The position numbers and the translations under genes were made by a program. A DNA stretch of 64,000 nt, taken from assembly GCA_040902105.1 (NCBI GenBank), contig JBBDXW010000039.1:62001-126000 (forward strand). Reading direction: 5' to 3'. The stretch comes from IDS-8 sp040902105. GTDB taxonomy: Bacteria; Pseudomonadota; Gammaproteobacteria; Steroidobacterales; Woeseiaceae. Under the pieces are notes generated by a model. It made no database searches, was not told the DNA's origin, and was given only the letters and a program-made list of their open reading frames with translations. Positions 6,219 to 14,332 of this stretch are shown piece after piece (within the stretch, counting starts at the first letter, position 1; each line of letters starts with the position of its first letter).

Positions 6219-9038
6219 ATGAGGGGGACTGCCATGCCTGCCAGACTATCGTTCGCCTGCCGCGCCATCCTGGCCGCCAGCCTGTTCTCCCTCGCTTCAT
6301 TGGCGAACGCACAGGTTCAGTTGCGCGGCCAGGTAACAGACGGAGCCACGGACCGGCCGCTGCCGTCGGCGGAAGTGCGCCTCGTCGAACTCGGGCGCAG
6401 CGAAGTGACGACGGCCTCGGGTGAATACACGATCGCCAATGTTCCACCCGGTCAGTACACGCTGAGAGTCCGTTATGTCGGCTACGTGCCGTTGGAACGC
6501 AGCGTGCAGGTGTCGGACGCCGAGGCGCAAACGCAGGATTTCACACTCGCTGCGATCGGCACCACGGAAGAGATCATTGTGACGGGCTACCGCGCGGCGC
6601 AGGCCAACGCGCTGCAGGACAAGCGGATGTCGACGATGATCAAGGAGTCGATCACGGCGGACGATGCCGGCAAGCTGCCGGACCAGAACGTCGCCGAAGC
6701 CTTGCGGCGAGTGACCGGTGTTACGTCGACGGTCGACCAGGGTGAGGGCCGCTACGTTACGGTGCGCGGCGTCGATCCGAGCTATACCAATATCACACTG
6801 GACAACCAGGTCATCGGTTCGCCGGAAGACACGCGCCGCGTCTCACTCGATACCATTCCCTCCGAGGTGCTGTCACGCGTCGAAGTCGTCAAGGCGGTGA
6901 CGCCGGACATGGACGGACATGCCGTCGGCGGCTCGATCAACATCGTTACGCCGAGCGCATTCGACGATCCGGACGGGAGCTTCTTTTCCGCGACGGCCGA
7001 CTACGGCTATTACGACATGAACGGCAGGAGCCCCTCCGGCGTTTCGGCGGGGTGGGGACAGACGTTCGGCCCGGACGATCAATGGGGCATCGTCCTTTCC
7101 GGCAGCTGGTCCAAGCGGAACTTCGACACCGAGAATCTCCAGGGTGGCGATCCCTGGGAGGAAGAGGGCGGTTTCCTGATTCCGGACTCGCTGGTGCTGC
7201 GCGATTACCGCATCGAACGTGTGCGCCGCGGCATTGTGGCGAATCTCGAGTTCCGGCCGAACGACAGCGTCAAGCTGTACCTGCGCAACCTTTTCAATCG
7301 CTTCGAGGATCTTGAAATACAGGCGGAGACGGTCTGGTCCTACCGCGAGGGCGACCTCGAAAACCAGACGGAGACCAGCGGCACGTTCACCGAAGGCGAG
7401 GGCGAGCGCCTCATTTCGCAGCGCGACGAGTCCCAGTCCATCCAGACGTCGACGCTGGGCGGCGAGTTCGTGATCGGCAACTGGCTGCTGGACGCTTCCG
7501 CAACGTACGGCGAGTCGGAACAGGAGACACCGTTCGACCGGGAATGGGCGTTCGAACTCTCCGAAACGATGCCGATGACTTATGACACATCAGACCTCTT
7601 CTTCACGGTCGACGCCGGAGCCGATTTTCACGATCCCGCGCTGTACGAGTTCAACGAATACATCACGGGCGGCCAGAACGTCCTGGAGGAAGTTGTCGCG
7701 TTCCAGTTCGATCTCGAGCGAGACGTGACCTTCGGCGATCGCTCGGCGTCGATCAAGTTCGGCGCCAAGCACGTCAATCGCGAAAAGACTTCGGACCAGA
7801 ACCTGGACGTCTTCGACGGTTTTGCGGACGATTTCATCCTGAGCGGTTTCACCGGACCGGGCAAGGGCGACTTCTATGCGAGCGAGCGCCCCTACGAATT
7901 CGGCCCACGACTGGATTTCGGCGCGCTCGAAGGCTTCTTCTCGAGCAACGCCAGCGGATTCGAATTGAGTGACGGCGACACGATCGCCGAGTCCTTCGGC
8001 GTCGACTTCGAGGTGACCGAGGACGTGACGGCCGGGTACGTCATGAGTGTGGTCGATTTCGGCAATGCGACCGTCACCGGCGGCGTGCGAGTCGAGCGCA
8101 CCGAGACGGACTTTTCCGCCTTCGACCTGCTGTTCATCGATGGCGATCCGGAGACGCCAAGCCCGGTCACCGGCGATGAAAGCTATACGCACTGGTTGCC
8201 CAGCCTGCACCTCCGGTTGGGGCTGCGGGAAGACCTGCTGCTGCGCGCCGCCTGGACCAACACGATCGGGCGCCCGTCCTATGAGGTCAACGTGCCGTTC
8301 CGCATCTTCGAGATCGAAGAGGAAGAGGACGAGCCGGGAATTTTCCAGGGTGAGGCCGAAGCGGGGAACCCCGACCTCGAGCCCCTCGAATCGATGAACC
8401 TCGATCTCGCTCTCGAGTGGTACTTCGAGTCCGGCGGCATTCTCGCGGCAGGCATTTTCTATAAAGACATCGACAAGCCGATTTTCACGCGTTTCACAGA
8501 GCTGGAAGACGAAGATTTCGAAGGGCGATCCTTCAGCGAACTCGTTCTTGTCACTACCGACAATGCCGAGTCCGGGGAAATTTTCGGTGTCGAGTTGAAC
8601 TTTCAACGACAACTCCTTGGCTTGCCGGCACCGTGGAACGGTCTTGGCGTGGCGCTCAACTACACCTTCACGGACAGCGAGGCCACGGTTTTCGATCGCG
8701 ACGACAAGGTTCCTTTCTTCCTGCAGTCCGACCATATCGGCAACGCGGCGCTGTTCTACGAGCGTAGCGGCTTCGAAGCGCGGCTTGCGTACACCTACTA
8801 CAGTACCTACCTCGATACGCTCGGCAACGACGTGACGCAGGATCTTTATTTCGACAAGCGTGGTCAGCTCGATTTCAAATCCAGCTTTGCGATTACGGAC
8901 CATGTGAACGTGTTCTTCGAAATGCTCAATATCACGGATGAACCGCTGCGGTTCTTCAGCGGAAAAGAAAGCGGCCGCCTGGCCGAAAACGAAATTTATT
9001 CGTGGAATGTCGTGGGGGGCGTGCAAGTCAAATTCTGA
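6219..9038 (+). CDS. TonB-dependent outer-membrane receptor, probably inositol-linked
   Basis: Outer-membrane active transporter of about 940 residues. A signal peptide ends at LASLANA, then comes a carboxypeptidase-regulatory-like domain (about residues 30-110), a plug domain beginning near EEIIVTGYR (TonB box region) with DQNVAEALRRVTGV and VRGVDP, and a large beta-barrel ending in the aromatic-terminated QVKF. ATG codons at 6219 (AGGAG upstream) and 6234 (GAGGGGG upstream) are both plausible starts. It is divergent from the inositol genes and shares a palindrome with them, so import of inositol, an inositol phosphate or a related polyol is inferred. The substrate is not proven. Confidence 0.88.
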   Translation: MRGTAMPARLSFACRAILAASLFSLASLANAQVQLRGQVTDGATDRPLPSAEVRLVELGRSEVTTASGEYTIANVPPGQYTLRVRYVGYVPLERSVQVSDAEAQTQDFTLAAIGTTEEIIVTGYRAAQANALQDKRMSTMIKESITADDAGKLPDQNVAEALRRVTGVTSTVDQGEGRYVTVRGVDPSYTNITLDNQVIGSPEDTRRVSLDTIPSEVLSRVEVVKAVTPDMDGHAVGGSINIVTPSAFDDPDGSFFSATADYGYYDMNGRSPSGVSAGWGQTFGPDDQWGIVLSGSWSKRNFDTENLQGGDPWEEEGGFLIPDSLVLRDYRIERVRRGIVANLEFRPNDSVKLYLRNLFNRFEDLEIQAETVWSYREGDLENQTETSGTFTEGEGERLISQRDESQSIQTSTLGGEFVIGNWLLDASATYGESEQETPFDREWAFELSETMPMTYDTSDLFFTVDAGADFHDPALYEFNEYITGGQNVLEEVVAFQFDLERDVTFGDRSASIKFGAKHVNREKTSDQNLDVFDGFADDFILSGFTGPGKGDFYASERPYEFGPRLDFGALEGFFSSNASGFELSDGDTIAESFGVDFEVTEDVTAGYVMSVVDFGNATVTGGVRVERTETDFSAFDLLFIDGDPETPSPVTGDESYTHWLPSLHLRLGLREDLLLRAAWTNTIGRPSYEVNVPFRIFEIEEEEDEPGIFQGEAEAGNPDLEPLESMNLDLALEWYFESGGILAAGIFYKDIDKPIFTRFTELEDEDFEGRSFSELVLVTTDNAESGEIFGVELNFQRQLLGLPAPWNGLGVALNYTFTDSEATVFDRDDKVPFFLQSDHIGNAALFYERSGFEARLAYTYYSTYLDTLGNDVTQDLYFDKRGQLDFKSSFAITDHVNVFFEMLNITDEPLRFFSGKESGRLAENEIYSWNVVGGVQVKF

Positions 9039-9053
9039 ATGCAGCACGTCGTG

Positions 9054-9090
9054 AGAAACGCTCGCAGGTTTCGGCCTGCGAGCGGTTTCT
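9054..9090 (+). terminator. Hairpin terminator after the TonB receptor
   Basis: Stem CTCGCAGG / CCTGCGAG (9061-9068 with 9075-9082), loop TTTCGG, extended outward by AGAAAC / GGTTTCT with one bulge, starting 16 bases after the receptor stop codon. The T-run is short, so termination strength is uncertain. Confidence 0.6.
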
Positions 9091-9232
9091 ATCCGGACCC
9101 CGTGAAAACTGGCGCATAGACGACGCCGGGATCGCGCGCTCGCGGACTCCAACCGCTCATTAGACGTGGCGGTGCTGTGGCGCTGTCGTTACAATTCACG
9201 GCCACGTTTCACGCCGGAGAAGTTTCAACATC

Positions 9233-10060
9233 ATGAGCGCCAAGCAAGCCGCCGCCGCAAAGTCCCCGCAAACGATGGCCGAAAAGGCCGATATCCACGA
9301 GCTTTACGAAAAAGCCGTGCAGGACGTCGAGATGGAAACCGAATTCCTGCAGAAGACATTTACGGAACTGCGCGGGCGGAAGGGCTATTTGTTCCGCGAA
9401 GATTTTTGCGGCACGGCGAGCGCCTGTTGTCAGTGGGTACGACAGGGCGCGGAATACCAGGCGATCGGGGTCGACATCGATCCGGCCGTGTTGGCCTGGG
9501 GCCGGGCGAACCGCCTTTCGCGCCTGCCGGCCGCAGATCAGGCTCGCGTAAAGCTGCTCGAATCCGACGTGATGTCCGTTGAGGCTCCGCCGGTGGACCT
9601 GATTGTGGCACTGAACTTCAGTTATTTCATTTTCAAGACCAGGGATGCGCTCCGTGGTTATTTCAGGCAATGCTTCGAAGGGCTGAAAGACGACGGCGTG
9701 CTGTTCCTCGATATGTACGGCGGACCGGAAGCGCAGGAAGAGACGAAGGAGAAGACGAAGCACAAGCACTTTACCTACGTCTGGCACCAGGCGGAGTTTC
9801 ATCCGGTGACGAATTTCACCCGTTGTCACATCCATTTCAGGTTTCCGGACGGCTCCAGGCTCAAGAGGGCCTTCACGTACGAGTGGCGATTGTGGTCTGC
9901 AGCAGAAATTCGTGAACTGATCCTGGAAGCCGGATTCGCGAAAGCCACCGTCTACTGGGAGGGCGAAGACGAGGACGGCGAGGGCAACGGCGAGTTCACC
10001 CCCGACGAAAAGGGTGTGGCCGACCTCGCCTGGATCGCATACGTCGTCGCCGAAAAGTAA
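9233..10060 (+). CDS. Class I SAM-dependent methyltransferase, substrate unknown
   Basis: Cytoplasmic protein of 275 residues with a Rossmann-type methyltransferase fold. The family motif EDFCGTA lies near residue 57, the acidic ribose-binding loop AIGVDIDP near residue 80 and the motif IV region LIVALNFSYF near residue 125. The C-terminus contains an acidic stretch (EGEDEDGEGNGE). It stands alone between the receptor terminator and the histidine kinase gene, so context gives no clue to substrate. A small-molecule or protein target is possible. Confidence 0.75.
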   Translation: MSAKQAAAAKSPQTMAEKADIHELYEKAVQDVEMETEFLQKTFTELRGRKGYLFREDFCGTASACCQWVRQGAEYQAIGVDIDPAVLAWGRANRLSRLPAADQARVKLLESDVMSVEAPPVDLIVALNFSYFIFKTRDALRGYFRQCFEGLKDDGVLFLDMYGGPEAQEETKEKTKHKHFTYVWHQAEFHPVTNFTRCHIHFRFPDGSRLKRAFTYEWRLWSAAEIRELILEAGFAKATVYWEGEDEDGEGNGEFTPDEKGVADLAWIAYVVAEK

Positions 10061-10285
10061 ACGCGGCAGTATCTTTAATGTGGCGCAGGCGAGCAGCTCC
10101 GGTCATGGGATTGGCGCTGATTCCGGCCAGACACACACAGCCCCCGGGCTTTTCGGCCATCTTTGGTACTGAATTCACATAATCTCCGTACGATTGTTGT
10201 TATCGTAGTCCCGAGCCGCTGTTCAATGACGGAAGGCGGCCACGCTCAGTAAGTTCGAGGTGCGGTCGGGGGCGATCGAAAATCC

Positions 10286-11809
10286 ATGCAAGGGGCGAAC
10301 AAACTCAAGCGATTTACCGACGCAGCCGGCGATCAGCCGACTGTCGCGACCGCTCGGCTGCCGCAGGACCTCCGCGTTCTCGGTTACCTCAGATGCGATG
10401 CGGACGGATTGATTGTTACGGTCAACGCCACGCTCGTCGCCTGGCTCGGTCTGCGGGAGGGCGAGTCGCCGATCGGAAGGAAGCTGACGTCGATCCTGTC
10501 CGAGGAGTCGCTCTGGCGGCAATGGATGTCGCAGCGCAAGCCGGTGACCTGCCGCGTGGATCTCACGTGCAAGGACGGCAGTCACCTCCCGGTCAAAGCG
10601 GAGGTGCGCTCGGCGGATGCGCCAGCCGGTCTGGAGGTCTGGATGATTGAAGACTTCGCCAGCGAAATGATCGCGCGCGTGGCGCGCCTGGAAGCATCCC
10701 GTACCCTCACGGCCGGCACGGTGCACGACGTAAACAACGTGCTGACTGTATTGAGCGGCAATCTGTTTCTGTTGACCGAGAGCGCGCGTGATCAGCCAAA
10801 GCTCTATGAGCAGGCGCGTCGGGCAAGAAATGCGGCGTCGCGGGGCAGCACCCTGCTGCGAGAACTGCTGACCTTCAATCGCGAGCCCGACGGCGAGGCG
10901 AAGGCGATTCGGCCGGGCAATCATGTTCTGGCGCTGAAGCCTCTGTTGTTGCGAACGGTGCGAGCAAACGGGTGCGACCATGAACTCAAGCTTACGGTCG
11001 ACAGGACCGCAGGGTCGGTCGTCTCAAGTGCCGCTCAGTTCGAAAGCGCGGTAATCAATCTTGTCCTCAATGCGCGCGATGCCCTTAAGCCGTGCGGCAA
11101 GGTGCATATTCGAGTGTGCAACGTAAAACTCGGCGCGGATCCTGCGGAAGAGCTTGGCGTGATTGCGGGCGATTACGTTTGTGTGGCGGTTATCGACAAC
11201 GGCGCCGGCATACCGAAGAAGTACCTGAGTCGCGTGACGGAGCCGCTGTTCAGCACCAAGCCGAAGGATCGGGGCAGCGGCCTTGGGCTTTCGATGGTCA
11301 GGCATTTTGTGGAGAGCGGCCGTGGTGCACTCAGCATTGACAGCGTCGAGGGGCGCGGCACTCGCGTCAGGCTCTGGCTACCGCGCACGGAGACGCTCGC
11401 GGAAACGACGGCGAACATGACACTACCTTTGTCGACGCTGCCGGGCGGAGACGCGCTCCTGCTACTGCTGTCGCGCGACTTCGATGTGCGTTCATCCATG
11501 CAGCAGATTCTTGAGACGCTCGGGTACACGGTGCTGGTTGCGGAAAGCTTCGAAGATGTCGATCGTGTGCTTGCCGGCCCAGCCGAGCCGGCGCTACTGA
11601 TCGGCGAACGGTCCGCCGATGCCTTGCGTACGGAACGGCGCTGGATCGATGCCATCAGGGATGCGCATCCGAATGTTCGCCACCTCGCGCTGCTGCAGGC
11701 GGGCGTCTCCGTCAACGAGGCCGCCCCCGATGCGGACGGTCACGTATATCGTCCGGTTTCCGTGCCCGAGCTTGCGCAAACAGTGCGAAACGTACTGGAG
11801 AAGTCGTGA
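10286..11809 (+). CDS. PAS-histidine kinase with degenerate C-terminal receiver
   Basis: Soluble sensor kinase of 507 residues. A PAS-like domain (about 25-125) is followed by a HisKA-type helix with the phospho-accepting H147 in TVHDVNN, then an ATP-binding domain with N-box NLVLNARDAL (258-267), G1 DNGAGIP (304-310) and G2 GSGLGLS. Residues about 388-507 have a receiver-like pattern, but the acidic pocket reads LLSRDFD and the expected phospho-Asp position falls in LLIGERSAD, so phosphorylation there looks impossible. No membrane segment is seen. The stop overlaps the start of the next gene, a response regulator, its likely partner. Confidence 0.85.
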   Translation: MQGANKLKRFTDAAGDQPTVATARLPQDLRVLGYLRCDADGLIVTVNATLVAWLGLREGESPIGRKLTSILSEESLWRQWMSQRKPVTCRVDLTCKDGSHLPVKAEVRSADAPAGLEVWMIEDFASEMIARVARLEASRTLTAGTVHDVNNVLTVLSGNLFLLTESARDQPKLYEQARRARNAASRGSTLLRELLTFNREPDGEAKAIRPGNHVLALKPLLLRTVRANGCDHELKLTVDRTAGSVVSSAAQFESAVINLVLNARDALKPCGKVHIRVCNVKLGADPAEELGVIAGDYVCVAVIDNGAGIPKKYLSRVTEPLFSTKPKDRGSGLGLSMVRHFVESGRGALSIDSVEGRGTRVRLWLPRTETLAETTANMTLPLSTLPGGDALLLLLSRDFDVRSSMQQILETLGYTVLVAESFEDVDRVLAGPAEPALLIGERSADALRTERRWIDAIRDAHPNVRHLALLQAGVSVNEAAPDADGHVYRPVSVPELAQTVRNVLEKS

Positions 11810-13038
11810 TGCCCAAATCTCAAACATCCGGAGCGCGGCTGCTCGTGCTGGATGACGATGCCGAGCTGGGCGAACTGATCGGCGAACTGGGCGAGCGCGC
11901 CGGTTTCTCGGCGACGGTGACCCACGAACCGGGGCGCTTTAACGAAGAACTCGGAAAAGCGACGCCGGACCTGATTGTGCTGGACCTGCAGATGCCGGAT
12001 ACCGACGGAGTTGAAGTGCTGCGCGACCTCGCCGCAGGCGGCGTCACGGCGGGCATCCTGCTCGTGTCGGGAATGGACAAACGGACAATTGCAAGCGCCG
12101 AGCATTTCGGCCGTCAGGCAGGCCTCAACCTGGTTGGCACTGTGCAGAAGCCGTTCACGCCAGAATTCATGATCGGCAAATTAACGTCGGCGCACGAAGT
12201 CACGCGACGGCTGAGCGGCGAGGAACTCGCAAGGGCAATCGAGAACGGCGAGATGACGCTGCACTACCAACCGGTTATCCGGCGCATTCGCGCCGGCACC
12301 TGGCACGCGGAGTCGGTCGAGGCTCTGCTGCGTTGGCAGCATCCGACGCTTGGATCGCTGGTGCCGTCGCAGTTTCTAAGCCTGATCGATTCGGACCGGG
12401 GTCAGTTGATGCAGCAGCTCACCGATTTTGTTTTCGAGCGCGGCATCGAACAATTGCGGGTTTGGCAAGGCGACGGGTATCACATCGGTCTGCGTGTCAA
12501 CGTCGCCGCCGGACTGATCGCTGACGCGCTGTTCCCGGATCGTCTCGAAGCATTGTTGAACGAGCATGAGACCGATCCCGAACTACTGACGCTGGAAATT
12601 CGCGAGGAGGCCGCGGCTGGTCAGTCCAGCTTGGGACAATCCAGCAAAGGTTCGGACATTCTGACGCGATTGCGTCTCAAGTCGATCAAACTGTCGCTCG
12701 ATGACTTTGGCGCCGCGGGCCCCGCGCTTAACGGCCTTTACACGCTGCCATTCGGGGAAATCAAGATTGACCGCTGTTTGATCGCAGACCTGGCGCGCGA
12801 ATCCGGTGCCGCCGTACTGGTCCGAGGGCTGATAGACATAGCGCACAAACTGGACATGCTGTGCTGCGCGGTTGGCGTCGAAACGGCTGAGCAAATGCAG
12901 CTACTGGACGAAGCCGGCTGCGACCTGATTCAGGGGTTTTACATTGGTTCGCCGCTTCCGGCGGCGAAACTGCCGCAGTCGCTCGCGGAGTGGACCGCAA
13001 AACTCCATGCAGGTGCATCGCCTGAGGCAAAGGGCTGA
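11809..13038 (+). CDS. Response regulator with EAL domain, one catalytic Glu missing
   Basis: Receiver domain (1-125) with acidic pocket DDD at 15-17, phospho-acceptor D59 in VLDLQMP and K114, all intact. The EAL domain (about 135-400) keeps E171 in the EALLRW signature, N231, E263, D298-D299 (DDFG), K319 and Q375. However, the usual AEGVE motif reads AVGVE, so the first Glu, a general catalytic residue in active c-di-GMP phosphodiesterases, is V355. The domain may bind c-di-GMP without cleaving it, or be inactive. The ATG at 11809 has GGAG 8 bases upstream and overlaps the kinase stop, so the two are co-translated. Confidence 0.85.
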   Translation: MPKSQTSGARLLVLDDDAELGELIGELGERAGFSATVTHEPGRFNEELGKATPDLIVLDLQMPDTDGVEVLRDLAAGGVTAGILLVSGMDKRTIASAEHFGRQAGLNLVGTVQKPFTPEFMIGKLTSAHEVTRRLSGEELARAIENGEMTLHYQPVIRRIRAGTWHAESVEALLRWQHPTLGSLVPSQFLSLIDSDRGQLMQQLTDFVFERGIEQLRVWQGDGYHIGLRVNVAAGLIADALFPDRLEALLNEHETDPELLTLEIREEAAAGQSSLGQSSKGSDILTRLRLKSIKLSLDDFGAAGPALNGLYTLPFGEIKIDRCLIADLARESGAAVLVRGLIDIAHKLDMLCCAVGVETAEQMQLLDEAGCDLIQGFYIGSPLPAAKLPQSLAEWTAKLHAGASPEAKG

Positions 13039-13349
13039 AGAACGATTCTTCGGCAGAAACGCACGACACGCAGAATTGGCACGTTCGCAAAGGCCGGAAG
13101 GAGCGTGTTCAGTGCACCTGTTTCCGATCTCTCCAATAGCGTATATTCGCTTTGAAAACACCCGAAATTTTAGGGGCTTGCTGCAGCCAGGCAAAGAGCG
13201 ACTGAGGCGCGTGCATTGAACATAATGTTCGCGAATCCGGGAGATATCCGCTTATACTTATCGCTCCGGTAATTGCCGGTTCAGCGGCGCTCCCGGAAAC
13301 CGGACCGGCAAAGAGCTGCAGAAGAGCTTTGCAAAAGAGATAAGCCTGA
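13039..13349. other. Intergenic region before cyclase gene
   Basis: No convincing gene is seen in 311 bases. A -10-like TATACT occurs at 13253-13258 without a good -35 box, so the cyclase gene may have its own promoter here. No clear terminator hairpin follows the response-regulator gene. Confidence 0.4.
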
Positions 13350-14249
13350 ATGGCAAAAGACCTGGAAGTCGCAATTCTTTTCGCTGATGTTGTCGGCAGC
13401 ACCCAGCTGTACGATGAGTACGGCGACACCAAGGCGAGCGAGACGGTCGCCCACTGCCTGGATGTCATGAAGGATGCTACCCATCAGTACAGCGGTACGG
13501 TGATCAAGACCATCGGCGACGAGGTGATGGCGACCTTCGCTACGGTCGACGACGCAATGGCCGCCGCAAGCCAGATGCAGGCACGGATCAGCACCGAAGG
13601 GAAAGACGAAAAAGATCACATACCCGTGTCGATTCGTATCGGCTGTCACTATGGTCCGGTCGTTCAGGAACACAACGATATTTTTGGTGCCGCAGTGCAT
13701 ACGGCCAATCGCATGACTTCGCAGGCGAAAGCACGGCAGATTGTCATCTCCGGCACGACTGTCGATCACATGAGTGACGAGTGGCAGGGGCAGACGCGGC
13801 AGATCGACGTCGCGACCGTTCGCGGCCGGCTCGACGAAGTCGCATTGTTCGAACTCATCTGGCAGCCCGAGGAAGTGACCAGCATGCTGCCGACCATAGA
13901 ATGGGAGAACAAAGCCAGAAAGGCCAGCAGGGTTACGTTGAGCTTTCGCGATACCACCGTCGTGGTCGACGATCGAAAGAAGAACATCAACATGGGGCGT
14001 GCTGACGACAACGACCTGGTCGTCAAAGGCAATCTTATTTCACGCATCCACGCACGGGTTGAGAAACGTCGCGGCAAGTTCCTGCTGGTCGATCAGAGCA
14101 CCAACGGCACGTTTCTGCAAAACGCCCGCGGCGAGGAGACCTTCGTACGCCGCGACAGTGCTGAATTGTTCGGCGAAGGCTTTATCGGCCTGGGGCGGGT
14201 TGCGAAACCCGGCACGCCGCTCGCGATACACTTTATCTGCGAGGAATAA
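13350..14249 (+). CDS. Class III adenylate/guanylate cyclase with FHA domain
   Basis: Soluble protein of 299 residues. The N-terminal class III cyclase domain (1-170) has metal-binding Asp D13 (LFADVVGS) and D57 (KTIGDEVM). The transition-state motif, usually VNxAAR, reads VHTANR, so the usual Asn is His117 while Arg121 is kept. A C-terminal FHA domain (about 190-285) shows MGRADDNDLVV, ISRIHARVE and STNGTFL, the phosphothreonine-binding loops. It could make cAMP or cGMP under control of a phosphorylated partner, or be catalytically altered because of H117. It follows the c-di-GMP-type regulator on the same strand. Confidence 0.85.
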   Translation: MAKDLEVAILFADVVGSTQLYDEYGDTKASETVAHCLDVMKDATHQYSGTVIKTIGDEVMATFATVDDAMAAASQMQARISTEGKDEKDHIPVSIRIGCHYGPVVQEHNDIFGAAVHTANRMTSQAKARQIVISGTTVDHMSDEWQGQTRQIDVATVRGRLDEVALFELIWQPEEVTSMLPTIEWENKARKASRVTLSFRDTTVVVDDRKKNINMGRADDNDLVVKGNLISRIHARVEKRRGKFLLVDQSTNGTFLQNARGEETFVRRDSAELFGEGFIGLGRVAKPGTPLAIHFICEE

Positions 14250-14250
14250 T

Positions 14251-14320
14251 GGTCGCCCGCGGGGCGGGCTCCAGCAGGTGGCATTCGAAGCCCCTGTAGG
14301 AGCCCGCCCCGCGGGCGACC
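14251..14320. repeat. REP-type inverted pair between convergent genes
   Basis: Perfect 22-base inverted repeat (14251-14272 with 14299-14320) beginning GGTCGCCCGCGG and ending CCGCGGGCGACC, with a 26-base spacer. The right arm is preceded by GTAG, the tetranucleotide head typical of REP elements mobilised by RAYT transposases in gammaproteobacteria. It lies directly after the cyclase stop and before the convergent pckG end, where it could act as a bidirectional terminator. Confidence 0.75.
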
Positions 14321-14332
14321 CACGACGACTCA

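Noticed and set aside
7590..9152. 520-codon minus-strand frame opposite the TonB receptor
   Set aside because: Shadow of the receptor gene; no ribosome site and no family resemblance.
14251..14320. CRISPR-like repeat
   Set aside because: Only one inverted pair, no regularly spaced direct repeats; it fits a REP element.
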